DNA of 64,000 nucleotides, taken from the NCBI RefSeq assembly GCF_021559775.1, contig NZ_CP056047.1, positions 3,307,501-3,371,500 of the forward strand. The letters run 5' to 3'. Every line of letters begins with the position of its first letter. Within the stretch, counting starts at the first letter, position 1. Made by a program: the position numbers and the translations under genes. Under the pieces are notes generated by a model. That model was not told the DNA's origin. It saw nothing but the letters and a program-made list of their open reading frames with translations, and searched no databases. Below are positions 47,289 to 55,152 of the stretch, piece after piece. This DNA comes from Gillisella vitis (GTDB lineage Bacteria > Pseudomonadota > Alphaproteobacteria > Rhizobiales > Rhizobiaceae).

Positions 47289-47540
47289 ATGATGCAGAAC
47301 CTTCGTGCTCTTGGATTGCTCGGCCTTGGGGTCATCGCCTTGACTGCGGCAGCTTTATTGACTTTCTCGCTGACGCTTGTGCTCGGTGCCGTTTTGACGG
47401 GAACGCTGGCTTGGCGCGCCTTGACGCTCAAGCCGAAGCCGGTTGCCGTCCACGCCCGCAAGCGCCAACCAGGTCAGTCCGAAGAACAACAGCCAGTGCG
47501 GATTTGGAATGACGGGCGCGGCACCATCATCGATATGTAA
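47289..47540 (+). CDS. Small membrane protein, unknown
   Basis: 83 residues from ATG 47289 with AAGGA upstream. One or two hydrophobic segments ([38 protein letters not shown]) are followed by a basic, Gln-rich cytoplasmic tail ending [13 protein letters not shown]. No family recognised; similar short proteins with this [17 protein letters not shown] ending occur in rhizobia as far as I recall. It precedes leuD by 128 bp. Confidence 0.65.
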   Translation: MMQNLRALGLLGLGVIALTAAALLTFSLTLVLGAVLTGTLAWRALTLKPKPVAVHARKRQPGQSEEQQPVRIWNDGRGTIIDM

Positions 47541-47668
47541 TAGGTCGCCGTATACGCGTGAGACCATGCGTCGATGAAGCAAGTGGCTCCAAGATTCTCC
47601 TTCAAATCGACAGGCTTTTCGGTTATGCGAAGAGCCAATCTCATTCAGGTCCAGTGAAGGTAACGTCT

Positions 47669-48274
47669 ATGGAAAAGTTCACGAAGCTCACCGGGGTCGC
47701 GGCACCGCTGCCGGTCGTCAATATCGATACGGATATGATCATTCCGAAGGATTACCTGAAGACGATCAAGCGCACTGGCCTTGGAACAGGCCTGTTTGCC
47801 GAAGCCCGCTATCATCAGGATGGCTCGATCAATCAGGATTTCGTGCTCAACAAACCAGCCTATCAAAACGCCAAGATCCTGGTCGCTGGCGATAATTTTG
47901 GCTGCGGCTCCTCGCGTGAACATGCGCCGTGGGCTTTGCTCGACTTCGGCATCCGTTGCGTGATCTCCACCAGCTTTGCCGATATCTTCTACAATAACTG
48001 TTTCAAGAACGGCATTCTGCCGATCGTCGTCAGCCAGGAAAACCTGGAAAAGCTGATGGATGACGCGCAGCGCGGCTCCAACGCCGTGGTGACCGTCGAT
48101 CTGGAAACCCAGGAAATCACCGGCCCGGATGGTGGCAGCATCAGCTTCGAAATCGATGAGTTCAAGCGCCATTGCATGCTGAACGGCCTCGATGACATCG
48201 GCCTTACCATGGAAAAATCCAGCGCGATTGCTTCGTTCGAGACGTCCAACGCCGCATCGCGCCCCTGGGCCTGA
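47669..48274 (+). CDS. leuD: 3-isopropylmalate dehydratase small subunit
   Basis: 201 residues. The aconitase swivel-domain signature is [20 protein letters not shown], after [15 protein letters not shown]. With LeuC (not in the window) it isomerises 2- to 3-isopropylmalate in leucine synthesis. ATG 47669 has GAAGG eight bases upstream. leuB follows after 175 bp with a terminator hairpin between, so the two genes are neighbours but perhaps separate transcripts. Confidence 0.96.
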   Translation: MEKFTKLTGVAAPLPVVNIDTDMIIPKDYLKTIKRTGLGTGLFAEARYHQDGSINQDFVLNKPAYQNAKILVAGDNFGCGSSREHAPWALLDFGIRCVISTSFADIFYNNCFKNGILPIVVSQENLEKLMDDAQRGSNAVVTVDLETQEITGPDGGSISFEIDEFKRHCMLNGLDDIGLTMEKSSAIASFETSNAASRPWA

Positions 48275-48313
48275 TCTGAAGTCATTCGCCACAACCCGTG
48301 GCAGTCATAGCTT

Positions 48314-48339
48314 AGGCGGAACGCAGGTTCCGCCTTTTT
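48314..48339 (+). terminator. Terminator after leuD
   Basis: A 9-bp perfect stem AGGCGGAAC/GTTCCGCCT with a GCAG loop and T-run TTTTTCTTT. Confidence 0.88.
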
Positions 48340-48449
48340 CTTTGCCATGTCGCATGGCCAAACCGTACCGTTAGCAGCGCTGGCGTCCTTGAATTGCCCT
48401 TGATCGCCCGATAAAACCGCCGCACTCCTGTTTCAAACGAGGTCGGCTC

Positions 48450-49562
48450 ATGACAGTTCGCACACTCTTCCTTCTTCCTGGCGATGGCATTGGGCCTGAA
48501 GCCATGAACGAAGTTCGCAAGATCGTTTCCTATATGAATTCCGCGCTGGGTGCCGGTTTCGAGACCGATGAAGGTCTGGTGGGTGGTTGCGCCTACGACG
48601 CTCATGGGGCAGCAATTTCCGAGGCTGACATGGCCAAGGCGATGGCGGCGGATGCCGTGCTGTTCGGTGCCGTCGGTGGCCCGAAATGGGATGCCGTCGA
48701 GTACGACGTTCGCCCGGAAGCCGGTCTTCTGCGGCTGCGCAAGGACCTCGAGCTGTTCGCCAACCTGCGTCCGGCGATCTGCTATCCGGCGCTGGCCTCT
48801 GCTTCCTCGCTGAAGCCTGAACTGGTCGAAGGCCTCGACATCCTGATCATCCGCGAACTGACCGGTGGCGTCTATTTCGGTGAGCCGAAGACCATTACCG
48901 ACATCGGCAATGGCCAGAAGCGCGCCATCGACACCCAGGTCTACGACACCTACGAAATCGAGCGGATTTCTGCCGTGGCCTTCGAACTGGCCCGCACCCG
49001 CCGCAATGCGGTCTGCTCGATGGAAAAGCGCAATGTGATGAAATCAGGCGTGCTGTGGAACCAGGTGGTAACAGCGCTGCACAAGGCCAAATTCTCCGAC
49101 GTCAAGCTGGAGCATATGCTGGCCGATGCTGGCGGCATGCAATTGGTGCGCGCACCAAAGCAATTCGACGTCATCGTCACCGACAACCTGTTCGGCGACA
49201 TGCTGTCGGACGTGGCCGCCATGCTGACCGGCTCGCTCGGCATGCTGCCTTCCGCTTCGCTTGGCGCACCAGATGCCAAGACCGGCAAGCGCAAGGCCCT
49301 GTATGAGCCCGTCCACGGCTCAGCACCGGATATCGCTGGCCGCGGCATTGCCAACCCGATTGCAATGATCGCCTCGTTTGCCATGTGCCTTCGCTATTCC
49401 TTCGCCATGGTTGATGAAGCCGACAAGCTGGAAAAGGCCATTGCCAACGTGCTCGACAAGGGAATTCGCACCGGCGACATCATGGCGGACGGCTGCAAGC
49501 AGGTCGGCACTGTCGAAATGGGCGATGCAATCCTCGCCGAATTCCAGTCCCTGATGAACTGA
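48450..49562 (+). CDS. leuB: 3-isopropylmalate dehydrogenase
   Basis: 370 residues. It oxidises and decarboxylates 3-isopropylmalate to ketoisocaproate. Signature regions are [29 protein letters not shown] and the metal/NAD region [17 protein letters not shown] with [18 protein letters not shown]. Length is normal. A 12-bp hairpin follows the stop. Confidence 0.97.
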   Translation: MTVRTLFLLPGDGIGPEAMNEVRKIVSYMNSALGAGFETDEGLVGGCAYDAHGAAISEADMAKAMAADAVLFGAVGGPKWDAVEYDVRPEAGLLRLRKDLELFANLRPAICYPALASASSLKPELVEGLDILIIRELTGGVYFGEPKTITDIGNGQKRAIDTQVYDTYEIERISAVAFELARTRRNAVCSMEKRNVMKSGVLWNQVVTALHKAKFSDVKLEHMLADAGGMQLVRAPKQFDVIVTDNLFGDMLSDVAAMLTGSLGMLPSASLGAPDAKTGKRKALYEPVHGSAPDIAGRGIANPIAMIASFAMCLRYSFAMVDEADKLEKAIANVLDKGIRTGDIMADGCKQVGTVEMGDAILAEFQSLMN

Positions 49563-49582
49563 TCGACGGGATTGATAAGGAT

Positions 49583-49613
49583 TTCCAGCGCAAGACACAG
49601 GCTTGCGCTGGAA
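49583..49613 (+). terminator. Hairpin after leuB
   Basis: A perfect 12-bp stem TTCCAGCGCAAG/CTTGCGCTGGAA with a seven-base loop. There is no T-run, so it may be a 3'-end stabiliser rather than an intrinsic terminator. Confidence 0.55.
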
Positions 49614-49696
49614 CAGGATTACAGTGTCACATAGTTGAAGACATCCGCCTGTATGTGCTGGTTCTCTGATAAGGGACGCAGCGCACGGGGGTCGCG

Positions 49697-50503
49697 ATGA
49701 CAATTCTTGCCAGGATCAAGAGCGGGCGGCGACGTGTGCCGGATTGCCGGACGCGCCTGTGTCTGTTGGCGGGGTCGAGTTTGGTTGTGTTGATGGCGCT
49801 GCTGTTCGATACCGCCATCGGCAATGCGGGCCGCCTGACCTGCCCGGTCTTTTACCGGATTGCCACCGTTCTGACCCGCATCGGCCAATCGGACTGGTGT
49901 CTTTTGGCGAGTTTTGTGATCGCCGTCCAGGCTGCGGCCAAATCGCGATTGGCCAATACGGTGGAGGAGCGCTTCCGGGCGCTGTTTATCGCCATGCTTG
50001 GCTGCTACGCCTTTGTAACCATCGCGGGTTCAGGTCTTGCGGCAAATCTGTTGAAACGCGCCCTCGGTCGCGCCCGGCCAGATCAATTCACCGATGCCGG
50101 CGCCTTCGACTTCCTGCCTTTTGCCAATTCAGCGCGCTTTGAAAGCTTTCCTTCCGGCCATGCCACCACCATCGGAGCGCTGATGATGATTGCCGCCCTG
50201 ATCGCCCCCCGCTACCGGCTGGGTTTTGCCATCGCCGCCCTCTGGCTCGGCATGACAAGGGTGATGGTCGGTGCGCATTATCCAAGCGACGTGGTAGCTG
50301 GCCTGGGGTTTGGAGCCTGGTTCGCCTGGATCGCAGCGCTCGGCTTTGCCCGTCGCGGACTGGTTTTCCGCCTCTCCTCCGATGGCAATCTCGTTCTACG
50401 GCAAAGGCTGATCCAGGATAGTGGCCAACGGTATGACATGCCGCAGAGGGCCCAGACACCCCAACAGGAACCGGACCCGTCCTTGTCTGCGGCTGCGGCG
50501 TGA
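49697..50503 (+). CDS. PAP2-family membrane phosphatase
   Basis: 268 residues with about six membrane segments. The three PAP2 motifs are present: KRALGRARP, FPSGH and TRVMVGAHYPSDV, giving the catalytic His pair and Arg. Substrates in the family are lipid phosphates, such as undecaprenyl diphosphate, phosphatidylglycerol phosphate or lipid A phosphates (LpxE/LpxF); the sequence does not decide. A soluble Gln/Pro-rich tail of about 40 residues follows the last helix. ATG 49697 has GGGGG five bases upstream. Confidence 0.88.
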   Translation: MTILARIKSGRRRVPDCRTRLCLLAGSSLVVLMALLFDTAIGNAGRLTCPVFYRIATVLTRIGQSDWCLLASFVIAVQAAAKSRLANTVEERFRALFIAMLGCYAFVTIAGSGLAANLLKRALGRARPDQFTDAGAFDFLPFANSARFESFPSGHATTIGALMMIAALIAPRYRLGFAIAALWLGMTRVMVGAHYPSDVVAGLGFGAWFAWIAALGFARRGLVFRLSSDGNLVLRQRLIQDSGQRYDMPQRAQTPQQEPDPSLSAAAA

Positions 50504-50519
50504 TCTTAGCGCACAAGAA

Positions 50520-50552
50520 AGGCGCCCGGAAAGTCGATTTCCGGGCGCCTTG
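50520..50552. terminator. Bidirectional terminator
   Basis: A perfect 13-bp stem AGGCGCCCGGAAA/TTTCCGGGCGCCT with a five-base loop, between the convergent PAP2 and MHS-transporter genes. Confidence 0.85.
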
Positions 50553-50571
50553 ACGTGTGACGGGAAGAGGA

Positions 50572-52455
50572 TCAGCCGTCGATATCGTTGTTCTTGGTTT
50601 CCTTCAGGAAGATCATGCCGATAATGAAGGACATCCCGGCGATAATGATCGGATACCAGAGGCCGTAATAAATATCGCCCTTGGCTGCGCTCATCGCGAA
50701 GGCCGTTGCTGGCAGCAGGCCGCCAAACCAGCCATTGCCGATATGATAGGGAAGCGACATGCCCGTGTAGCGGATGCGGGTCGGGAACATCTCCACCAGC
50801 ATCGCGGCAATCGGCCCGTAGACCATGGTGACATAGATCACCAGCACCGTCAGCACGGCAATCAGCGGCACCCATTTCACCTGGGCAGGGTCCGCCACCA
50901 TCCTGAATGCACCGCCATTGGCAACAGTATAGACCGCCATTTCAGGGGCAGCGGCAGCTGTTGCCTCTTCCGGGGTCAGCAACTTGTCAGTGACGAGCTT
51001 TGTCGTGGGCACCATGGTCTTGGTCCCAGTGCGGACAGTATCGGCACTCAGACCCAGTTCCGCATTGGCGGCAATAAAGCCGTCAAGCTTGCTATCGGGG
51101 ACCTGAACCGGCGCGCGAACCAGCGGATAACCGTTCTGTTGCAGGGCGACATTGATCTTTTTCTGCAGGGAGGCATCCAGAGCCTTGGCATTGGCGCCGG
51201 CCTTGACGGCGTCATAGCTTTCAATCTGGCTATCGCCAAGCTTTACCGTCGCAGCCGAGCCAGCCGGGCCGGGTACCACTTCATACGGCACCGAATTCTT
51301 GGTCAGAAGCGCCGTGGCTATATCGCAAGAGGTAGTGAATTTTGCTGTGCCGGTCGGATTGAACTGAAAATTGCAATCCTTGGGATCGGCAGTAACCGTT
51401 GCCTTCAACGTATCCTGCGCCTGTGCCAGAGCCGGATTGCCAGCCCAGGTCATCGCCTTGAACAGCGGGAAATAGGTCACCATAGCCAGAAGCAGCCCCG
51501 CCATGATGATCGGCTTGCGACCGATCTTGTCGGAAAGCCAGCCGAAGACCACGAAGAACAGCGTGCCGAACGCCAGCGCGATCGCCACCATGATATTGGC
51601 GGCCTGTGGATCGACCTTCAGAACATTCTGCAAGAAGAACAGCGCATAAAACTGGCCGCAATACCAGACCACTGCCTGGCCTGCGACAGCACCGAACAGG
51701 GCGAGAATAGCAATCTTGGCATTCTTCCACTGGCCGAAAGCTTCCGAAATCGGCGCTTTCGACTGGGTGCCCTCTTCCTTCATTTTCTTGAAGGCAGGCG
51801 ATTCGTTCATCTGCATACGAATCCAGACGGAAATCCCCAGCAGAATGACCGATAAAAGGAAAGGAAGACGCCAGCCCCAGGCAGCAAAGGCTTCCTTACC
51901 CATGGCTGTCTGGATACCGAGAATGATCAGCAGCGACAAGAACAGGCCAAGCGTTGCCGTGGTCTGGATCCAGGACGTATAGAAACCGCGACGGCCATGC
52001 GGCGCATGTTCGGCCACATAGGTCGCAGCGCCGCCGTATTCACCGCCCAGCGCCAGGCCCTGCAACATGCGCAATATGATCAGGATAATCGGAGCAGCGA
52101 TGCCGATGGTCGCTGACCCTGGTAGAATACCGACCAGAAAGGTCGAGGCGCCCATGATCAGGATGGTGACCAGAAACGTATATTTTCGCCCGACCAGATC
52201 GCCCAGCCGTCCGAACACCAGCGCGCCGAAAGGCCGCACCAGAAAGCCGGCGGCAAAAGCCAGCAGCGTGAAAATATTGCGGGTGGTTTCAGGATATTGG
52301 GAAAAGAAGGTCGCGCCGATATAAATCGCCAGCGAACCGTAGAGATAAAAATCATACCATTCGAAAACCGTGCCGAGCGAAGAGGCGAAGATGACCTTTC
52401 GCTCCTCCTTGGTCATGCTGCGCGGCGCGGCGTGCAGGCTTGTGGCATTTGCCAT
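50572..52455 (-). CDS. MFS transporter, metabolite:H+ symporter (MHS) type, with large inserted loop
   Basis: 627 residues from ATG 52455 with GGAGGAA five bases upstream. MHS signatures are SSLGTVFEWYDFYLYGSLA, FLVRPFGALVFGRLGDLVGRKYTF and LALGGEYGGAATYVAEHAP. Typical members have about 430 residues; here about 180 extra residues lie between helices near positions 355 and 540 (from NPALAQAQDTL to MVADPAQVKW), hydrophilic with two Cys and probably periplasmic. The substrate is unknown; relatives carry proline, betaine, shikimate or dicarboxylates. The C-terminal helices (VLTVLVIYVTMVYGPIAAML) are intact. Confidence 0.88.
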   Translation of the reverse strand: MANATSLHAAPRSMTKEERKVIFASSLGTVFEWYDFYLYGSLAIYIGATFFSQYPETTRNIFTLLAFAAGFLVRPFGALVFGRLGDLVGRKYTFLVTILIMGASTFLVGILPGSATIGIAAPIILIILRMLQGLALGGEYGGAATYVAEHAPHGRRGFYTSWIQTTATLGLFLSLLIILGIQTAMGKEAFAAWGWRLPFLLSVILLGISVWIRMQMNESPAFKKMKEEGTQSKAPISEAFGQWKNAKIAILALFGAVAGQAVVWYCGQFYALFFLQNVLKVDPQAANIMVAIALAFGTLFFVVFGWLSDKIGRKPIIMAGLLLAMVTYFPLFKAMTWAGNPALAQAQDTLKATVTADPKDCNFQFNPTGTAKFTTSCDIATALLTKNSVPYEVVPGPAGSAATVKLGDSQIESYDAVKAGANAKALDASLQKKINVALQQNGYPLVRAPVQVPDSKLDGFIAANAELGLSADTVRTGTKTMVPTTKLVTDKLLTPEEATAAAAPEMAVYTVANGGAFRMVADPAQVKWVPLIAVLTVLVIYVTMVYGPIAAMLVEMFPTRIRYTGMSLPYHIGNGWFGGLLPATAFAMSAAKGDIYYGLWYPIIIAGMSFIIGMIFLKETKNNDIDG

Positions 52456-52727
52456 TGCTGTTCCTCCAGAACGAGTTCTCCGATGACCGCGCACCTTCCT
52501 CCAAGGCTCAATTCGCGGCTCCGAATTACCAACAGACTGACAGAATTCAGGGAAAATCGAGAGGCATGCTTTGGGCTTATGACTTTCGTCTAATGTTATG
52601 ACCGGTTCGTCGGCATGCAAATGGACAATCCGTTCCTGAATTTGCACGCATGTGTCCCCTATTTACAGCGTGAATTTCTTGACACCGGCACAAAACCCGG
52701 TAAAGGCAAGGACGAAAGGATCATGGA
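52456..52727. other. Intergenic region between MHS transporter and asd leader
   Basis: About 270 bp between divergent units. No ORF of note. Promoters of the transporter and of the asd leader transcript should lie here; an imperfect CATGCAAAT/ATTTGC-GCATG inverted repeat at 52613-52651 is a possible operator. Confidence 0.35.
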
Positions 52728-52847
52728 ATGCGCGCACTCGGCTTTTACAGTGCTGATCATCTGGAACCGGCAGGATCTGCCCGGGCGATGATGGCGTTTG
52801 CCATGTCCTCAACCACCAAGGCCAAAACGACGACCAAAACCGTCTGA
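52728..52847 (+). CDS. Putative Thr/Lys-rich leader peptide upstream of asd
   Basis: 39-codon ORF with AAGGA seven bases before ATG 52728. The N-terminal half reads MRALGFYSADHLEPAGSARA; the second half begins MMAFAMSS and ends TTKAKTTTKTV before TGA. Thus 9 of the last 11 codons are Thr (6) or Lys (3), and three Met precede them. Asd makes the common precursor of Thr, Lys and Met, so this composition is what an attenuation leader peptide for asd would show. The stop lies 106 bases before the asd start. That it is translated and regulatory is inference. Confidence 0.6.
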   Translation: MRALGFYSADHLEPAGSARAMMAFAMSSTTKAKTTTKTV

Positions 52848-52856
52848 CGTCTCTGG

Positions 52857-52951
52857 CCTCCGCTCTCTCCCCGGCACGGCCGGGGACAAGGAAGACGCGG
52901 TCACGCGCCTTCCCCCTCAAAAAACCGAGGAGAGACAGAAAGAGAGCAGGA
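52857..52951 (+). promoter_or_regulatory. Candidate attenuation / RBS-sequestering structure of asd
   Basis: Bases 52857-52868 (CCT CC GCTCTCT) can pair over ten base pairs, with a two-base bulge, to 52941-52950 (AGAGAGCAGG), which is the asd ribosome-binding tract. Inside this helix sit two more hairpins: CCCCGGC/GCCGGGG (52869-52885) and GGAAGACGCG/CGCGCCTTCC (about 52890-52913, one mismatch). No T-run follows, so control would be at translation or by Rho rather than an intrinsic terminator. The pairing strand begins ten bases after the leader stop codon, so a ribosome ending there would cover it. Confidence 0.45.
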
Positions 52952-52953
52952 AA

Positions 52954-53988
52954 ATGGGTTTCAAAGTTGCAGTCGTAGGCGCCACCGGCAATGTCGGTCG
53001 CGAAATTCTCAACATCCTCGTCGAACGCGGTTTTCCGGTCAGCGAAGTCGTGGCTTTGGCCTCGTCCCGTTCGCAAGGCACGGAAGTGTCCTATGGCGAC
53101 AAGGTTCTGAAGGTCCAAAATCTGGAAAATTATAATTTTTCCGATACCGATCTTTGCCTGATGTCGGCGGGCGGCACGATTTCACAGAAGTGGTCCCCGA
53201 AGATCGGTGCCCAGGGCTGCGTGGTCATCGATAATTCCTCAGCCTGGCGCTACGATTCGGATGTGCCGCTGATCGTGCCGGAAGTAAACCCGGATGCCAT
53301 CACCGCCTTCAAGAACCGCAACATCATCGCCAATCCCAATTGCTCGACGGCCCAGCTGGTCGTGGCCTTGAAGCCGCTGCATGATTTCGCCACCATCAAG
53401 CGCGTCGTCATTTCCACCTATCAGTCGGTATCCGGCGCCGGCAAGGAAGGCATGGACGAGCTGTTCACCCAGACCCGCGCCGTCTTCGTCGCCGATCCGG
53501 TCGAATCCAAGAAGTTCACCAAGCGGATCGCCTTCAACGTCATCCCCCATATCGATAGTTTTATGGAAGATGGCTATACCAAGGAAGAGTGGAAGGTCCT
53601 GGCCGAAACCAAGAAGATGCTCGATCCGAAGATCCGCGTGACCTGCACAGCCGTGCGCGTTCCCGTCTTCATCGGTCATTCGGAATCGGTCAATATCGAG
53701 TTCGAGCGGGAAATTTCTCCCGACCAGGCCCGCGATATCCTGCGTGAAGCACCCGGTTGCCTGGTGATCGACAAGCACGAGAACGGCGGCTACATCACCC
53801 CCGTCGAATGCGCTGGCGAAGATGCCACCTATATTTCCCGGATCCGCGAGGACGCCACGGTTGAAAACGGCCTGAATATCTGGGTCGTTTCCGACAATCT
53901 GCGCAAGGGCGCGGCTCTCAATGCCGTTCAGATCGCGGAATTGCTGGTCAACCGCGGTTTGATCAAGCCAAAGGCCCTGGCAGCCTGA
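52954..53988 (+). CDS. asd: Aspartate-semialdehyde dehydrogenase
   Basis: 344 residues. It reduces aspartyl phosphate to the semialdehyde, the branch precursor of Lys (and diaminopimelate), Thr, Met and Ile. Visible are VAVVGATGNVGREILN (NADP binding), the catalytic Cys130 in IIANPNCSTAQ and the substrate region QSVSGAGKEGMDEL. ATG 52954 follows the purine tract AGAGAGCAGGAAA. A Thr/Lys-rich leader ORF and foldable leader RNA precede it. Confidence 0.97.
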   Translation: MGFKVAVVGATGNVGREILNILVERGFPVSEVVALASSRSQGTEVSYGDKVLKVQNLENYNFSDTDLCLMSAGGTISQKWSPKIGAQGCVVIDNSSAWRYDSDVPLIVPEVNPDAITAFKNRNIIANPNCSTAQLVVALKPLHDFATIKRVVISTYQSVSGAGKEGMDELFTQTRAVFVADPVESKKFTKRIAFNVIPHIDSFMEDGYTKEEWKVLAETKKMLDPKIRVTCTAVRVPVFIGHSESVNIEFEREISPDQARDILREAPGCLVIDKHENGGYITPVECAGEDATYISRIREDATVENGLNIWVVSDNLRKGAALNAVQIAELLVNRGLIKPKALAA

Positions 53989-54116
53989 AGACAGGATTTC
54001 GGCAACGGCTGGACGCAATCGCGCTCAGCCGTTTTGCCTTGCCCGACTTGAATGCAGATAAGCCGGACGCAGCCGAAAGGCGGCTGCCCCCCTTCCCTTT
54101 TCCAGACGAGGTATCG

Positions 54117-54935
54117 ATGCGAACCAGGACGTTTTTTGCCATAGCTTTCACGGCTCTTGCCACACTGGCGACAGCACAGGCTGCAAATGCCGCCCAATGC
54201 GGCAATACGTCCGCCGGTTTCGAGCAATGGGTGGAAGGCTTCAAGCGGGAAGCCGTCGGCCGTGGCATCAGCCAATCGGTTCTCGACCGCTCCTTTGCCA
54301 ATGTCCGCTACAATGTCCCGACCATCCGAGCCGATCGCGGCCAGAAGAGCTTCAGGCTCTCCTTCGATGAATTCATGAAAAAGCGCGGTGGGCAAACCAT
54401 CATCAGCCGCGGCAAGTCGATGAAAAGGGCCAATGCCCCGCTTTTCGCCAGCATCGAGCGGCGTTTCGGCGTTCCGGCTGGCCCGATCATTGCCATCTGG
54501 GGCATGGAAACCGGGTTTGGCAGCTACATGGGCAATGAACACACGCTGTCTGCTGTCTCGACCCTGACGTACGATTGTCGCCGCAGCGATTATTTCCGGG
54601 AGCAGCTTTACGCCGCCTTGAAACTGGTGGCCGATGGCGATCTGGACGTAAACTCCCGTGGTGCCGCCCATGGCGAAATCGGCCAGACGCAGTTCCTGCC
54701 GAAAAATGTCACGCTCTACGGCGTCGATGGCGACGGTGACCGCCATATCGACCTCATCCATTCCCGCGCCGACGCCCTGTCGTCCACGGCCAATTTCCTG
54801 AGGGGTCATGGCTGGCAGCCCGGCCTTGGCTATCAGCCGGGCGAGCCGAATTTCTCCGCCATCGGCGGCTGGAATGCGGCAACGGTCTACCAGCAGGCGA
54901 TTGCCTATATCGGCAAGCAGATCGACGCTCCCTGA
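54117..54935 (+). CDS. Lytic murein transglycosylase, MltB family
   Basis: 272 residues. The signal peptide MRTRTFFAIAFTALATLATA ends near ANAAQ, without a lipobox, so the enzyme should be soluble in the periplasm. The SLT_2/GH103 domain carries catalytic Glu in IAIWGMETGFGSYMG, with GEIGQTQFLPKNVTLYGVDGD-type motifs and LSSTANFLRGHGW. It cleaves peptidoglycan to 1,6-anhydromuropeptides. ATG 54117 has GACGAGG five bases upstream. It lies 128 bp after asd. Confidence 0.92.
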   Translation: MRTRTFFAIAFTALATLATAQAANAAQCGNTSAGFEQWVEGFKREAVGRGISQSVLDRSFANVRYNVPTIRADRGQKSFRLSFDEFMKKRGGQTIISRGKSMKRANAPLFASIERRFGVPAGPIIAIWGMETGFGSYMGNEHTLSAVSTLTYDCRRSDYFREQLYAALKLVADGDLDVNSRGAAHGEIGQTQFLPKNVTLYGVDGDGDRHIDLIHSRADALSSTANFLRGHGWQPGLGYQPGEPNFSAIGGWNAATVYQQAIAYIGKQIDAP

Positions 54936-55007
54936 GACCTACAGCACCGTAGAGAAAACCAGCATGGTTTTCGCTTCGTTTCTATAAATTAGAACAATCC
55001 ATGAATG

Positions 55008-55043
55008 AAGGGCGGAGCATTGAAAAATGCACCGCCCTTTTCT
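55008..55043 (+). terminator. Terminator after the lytic transglycosylase
   Basis: 14-bp stem with one mismatch (AAGGGCGGAGCATT/AATGCACCGCCCTT), GAAA loop, then TTCTTT. Confidence 0.8.
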
Positions 55044-55152
55044 TTGGAAGTGTACTAATTTGACATTACCTTATTGGTTGTAATTTCAGTTATTACGTGC
55101 ATTAATACCCTCTAAATTTCAAATTTAGGTTGATATGATCGAGGGGGGCTTC

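Noticed and set aside
52890..52920. Intrinsic terminator in the asd leader
   Set aside because: The hairpin is followed by CCCTCAAAAAACC, not a T-run, so classical transcription termination is not supported.
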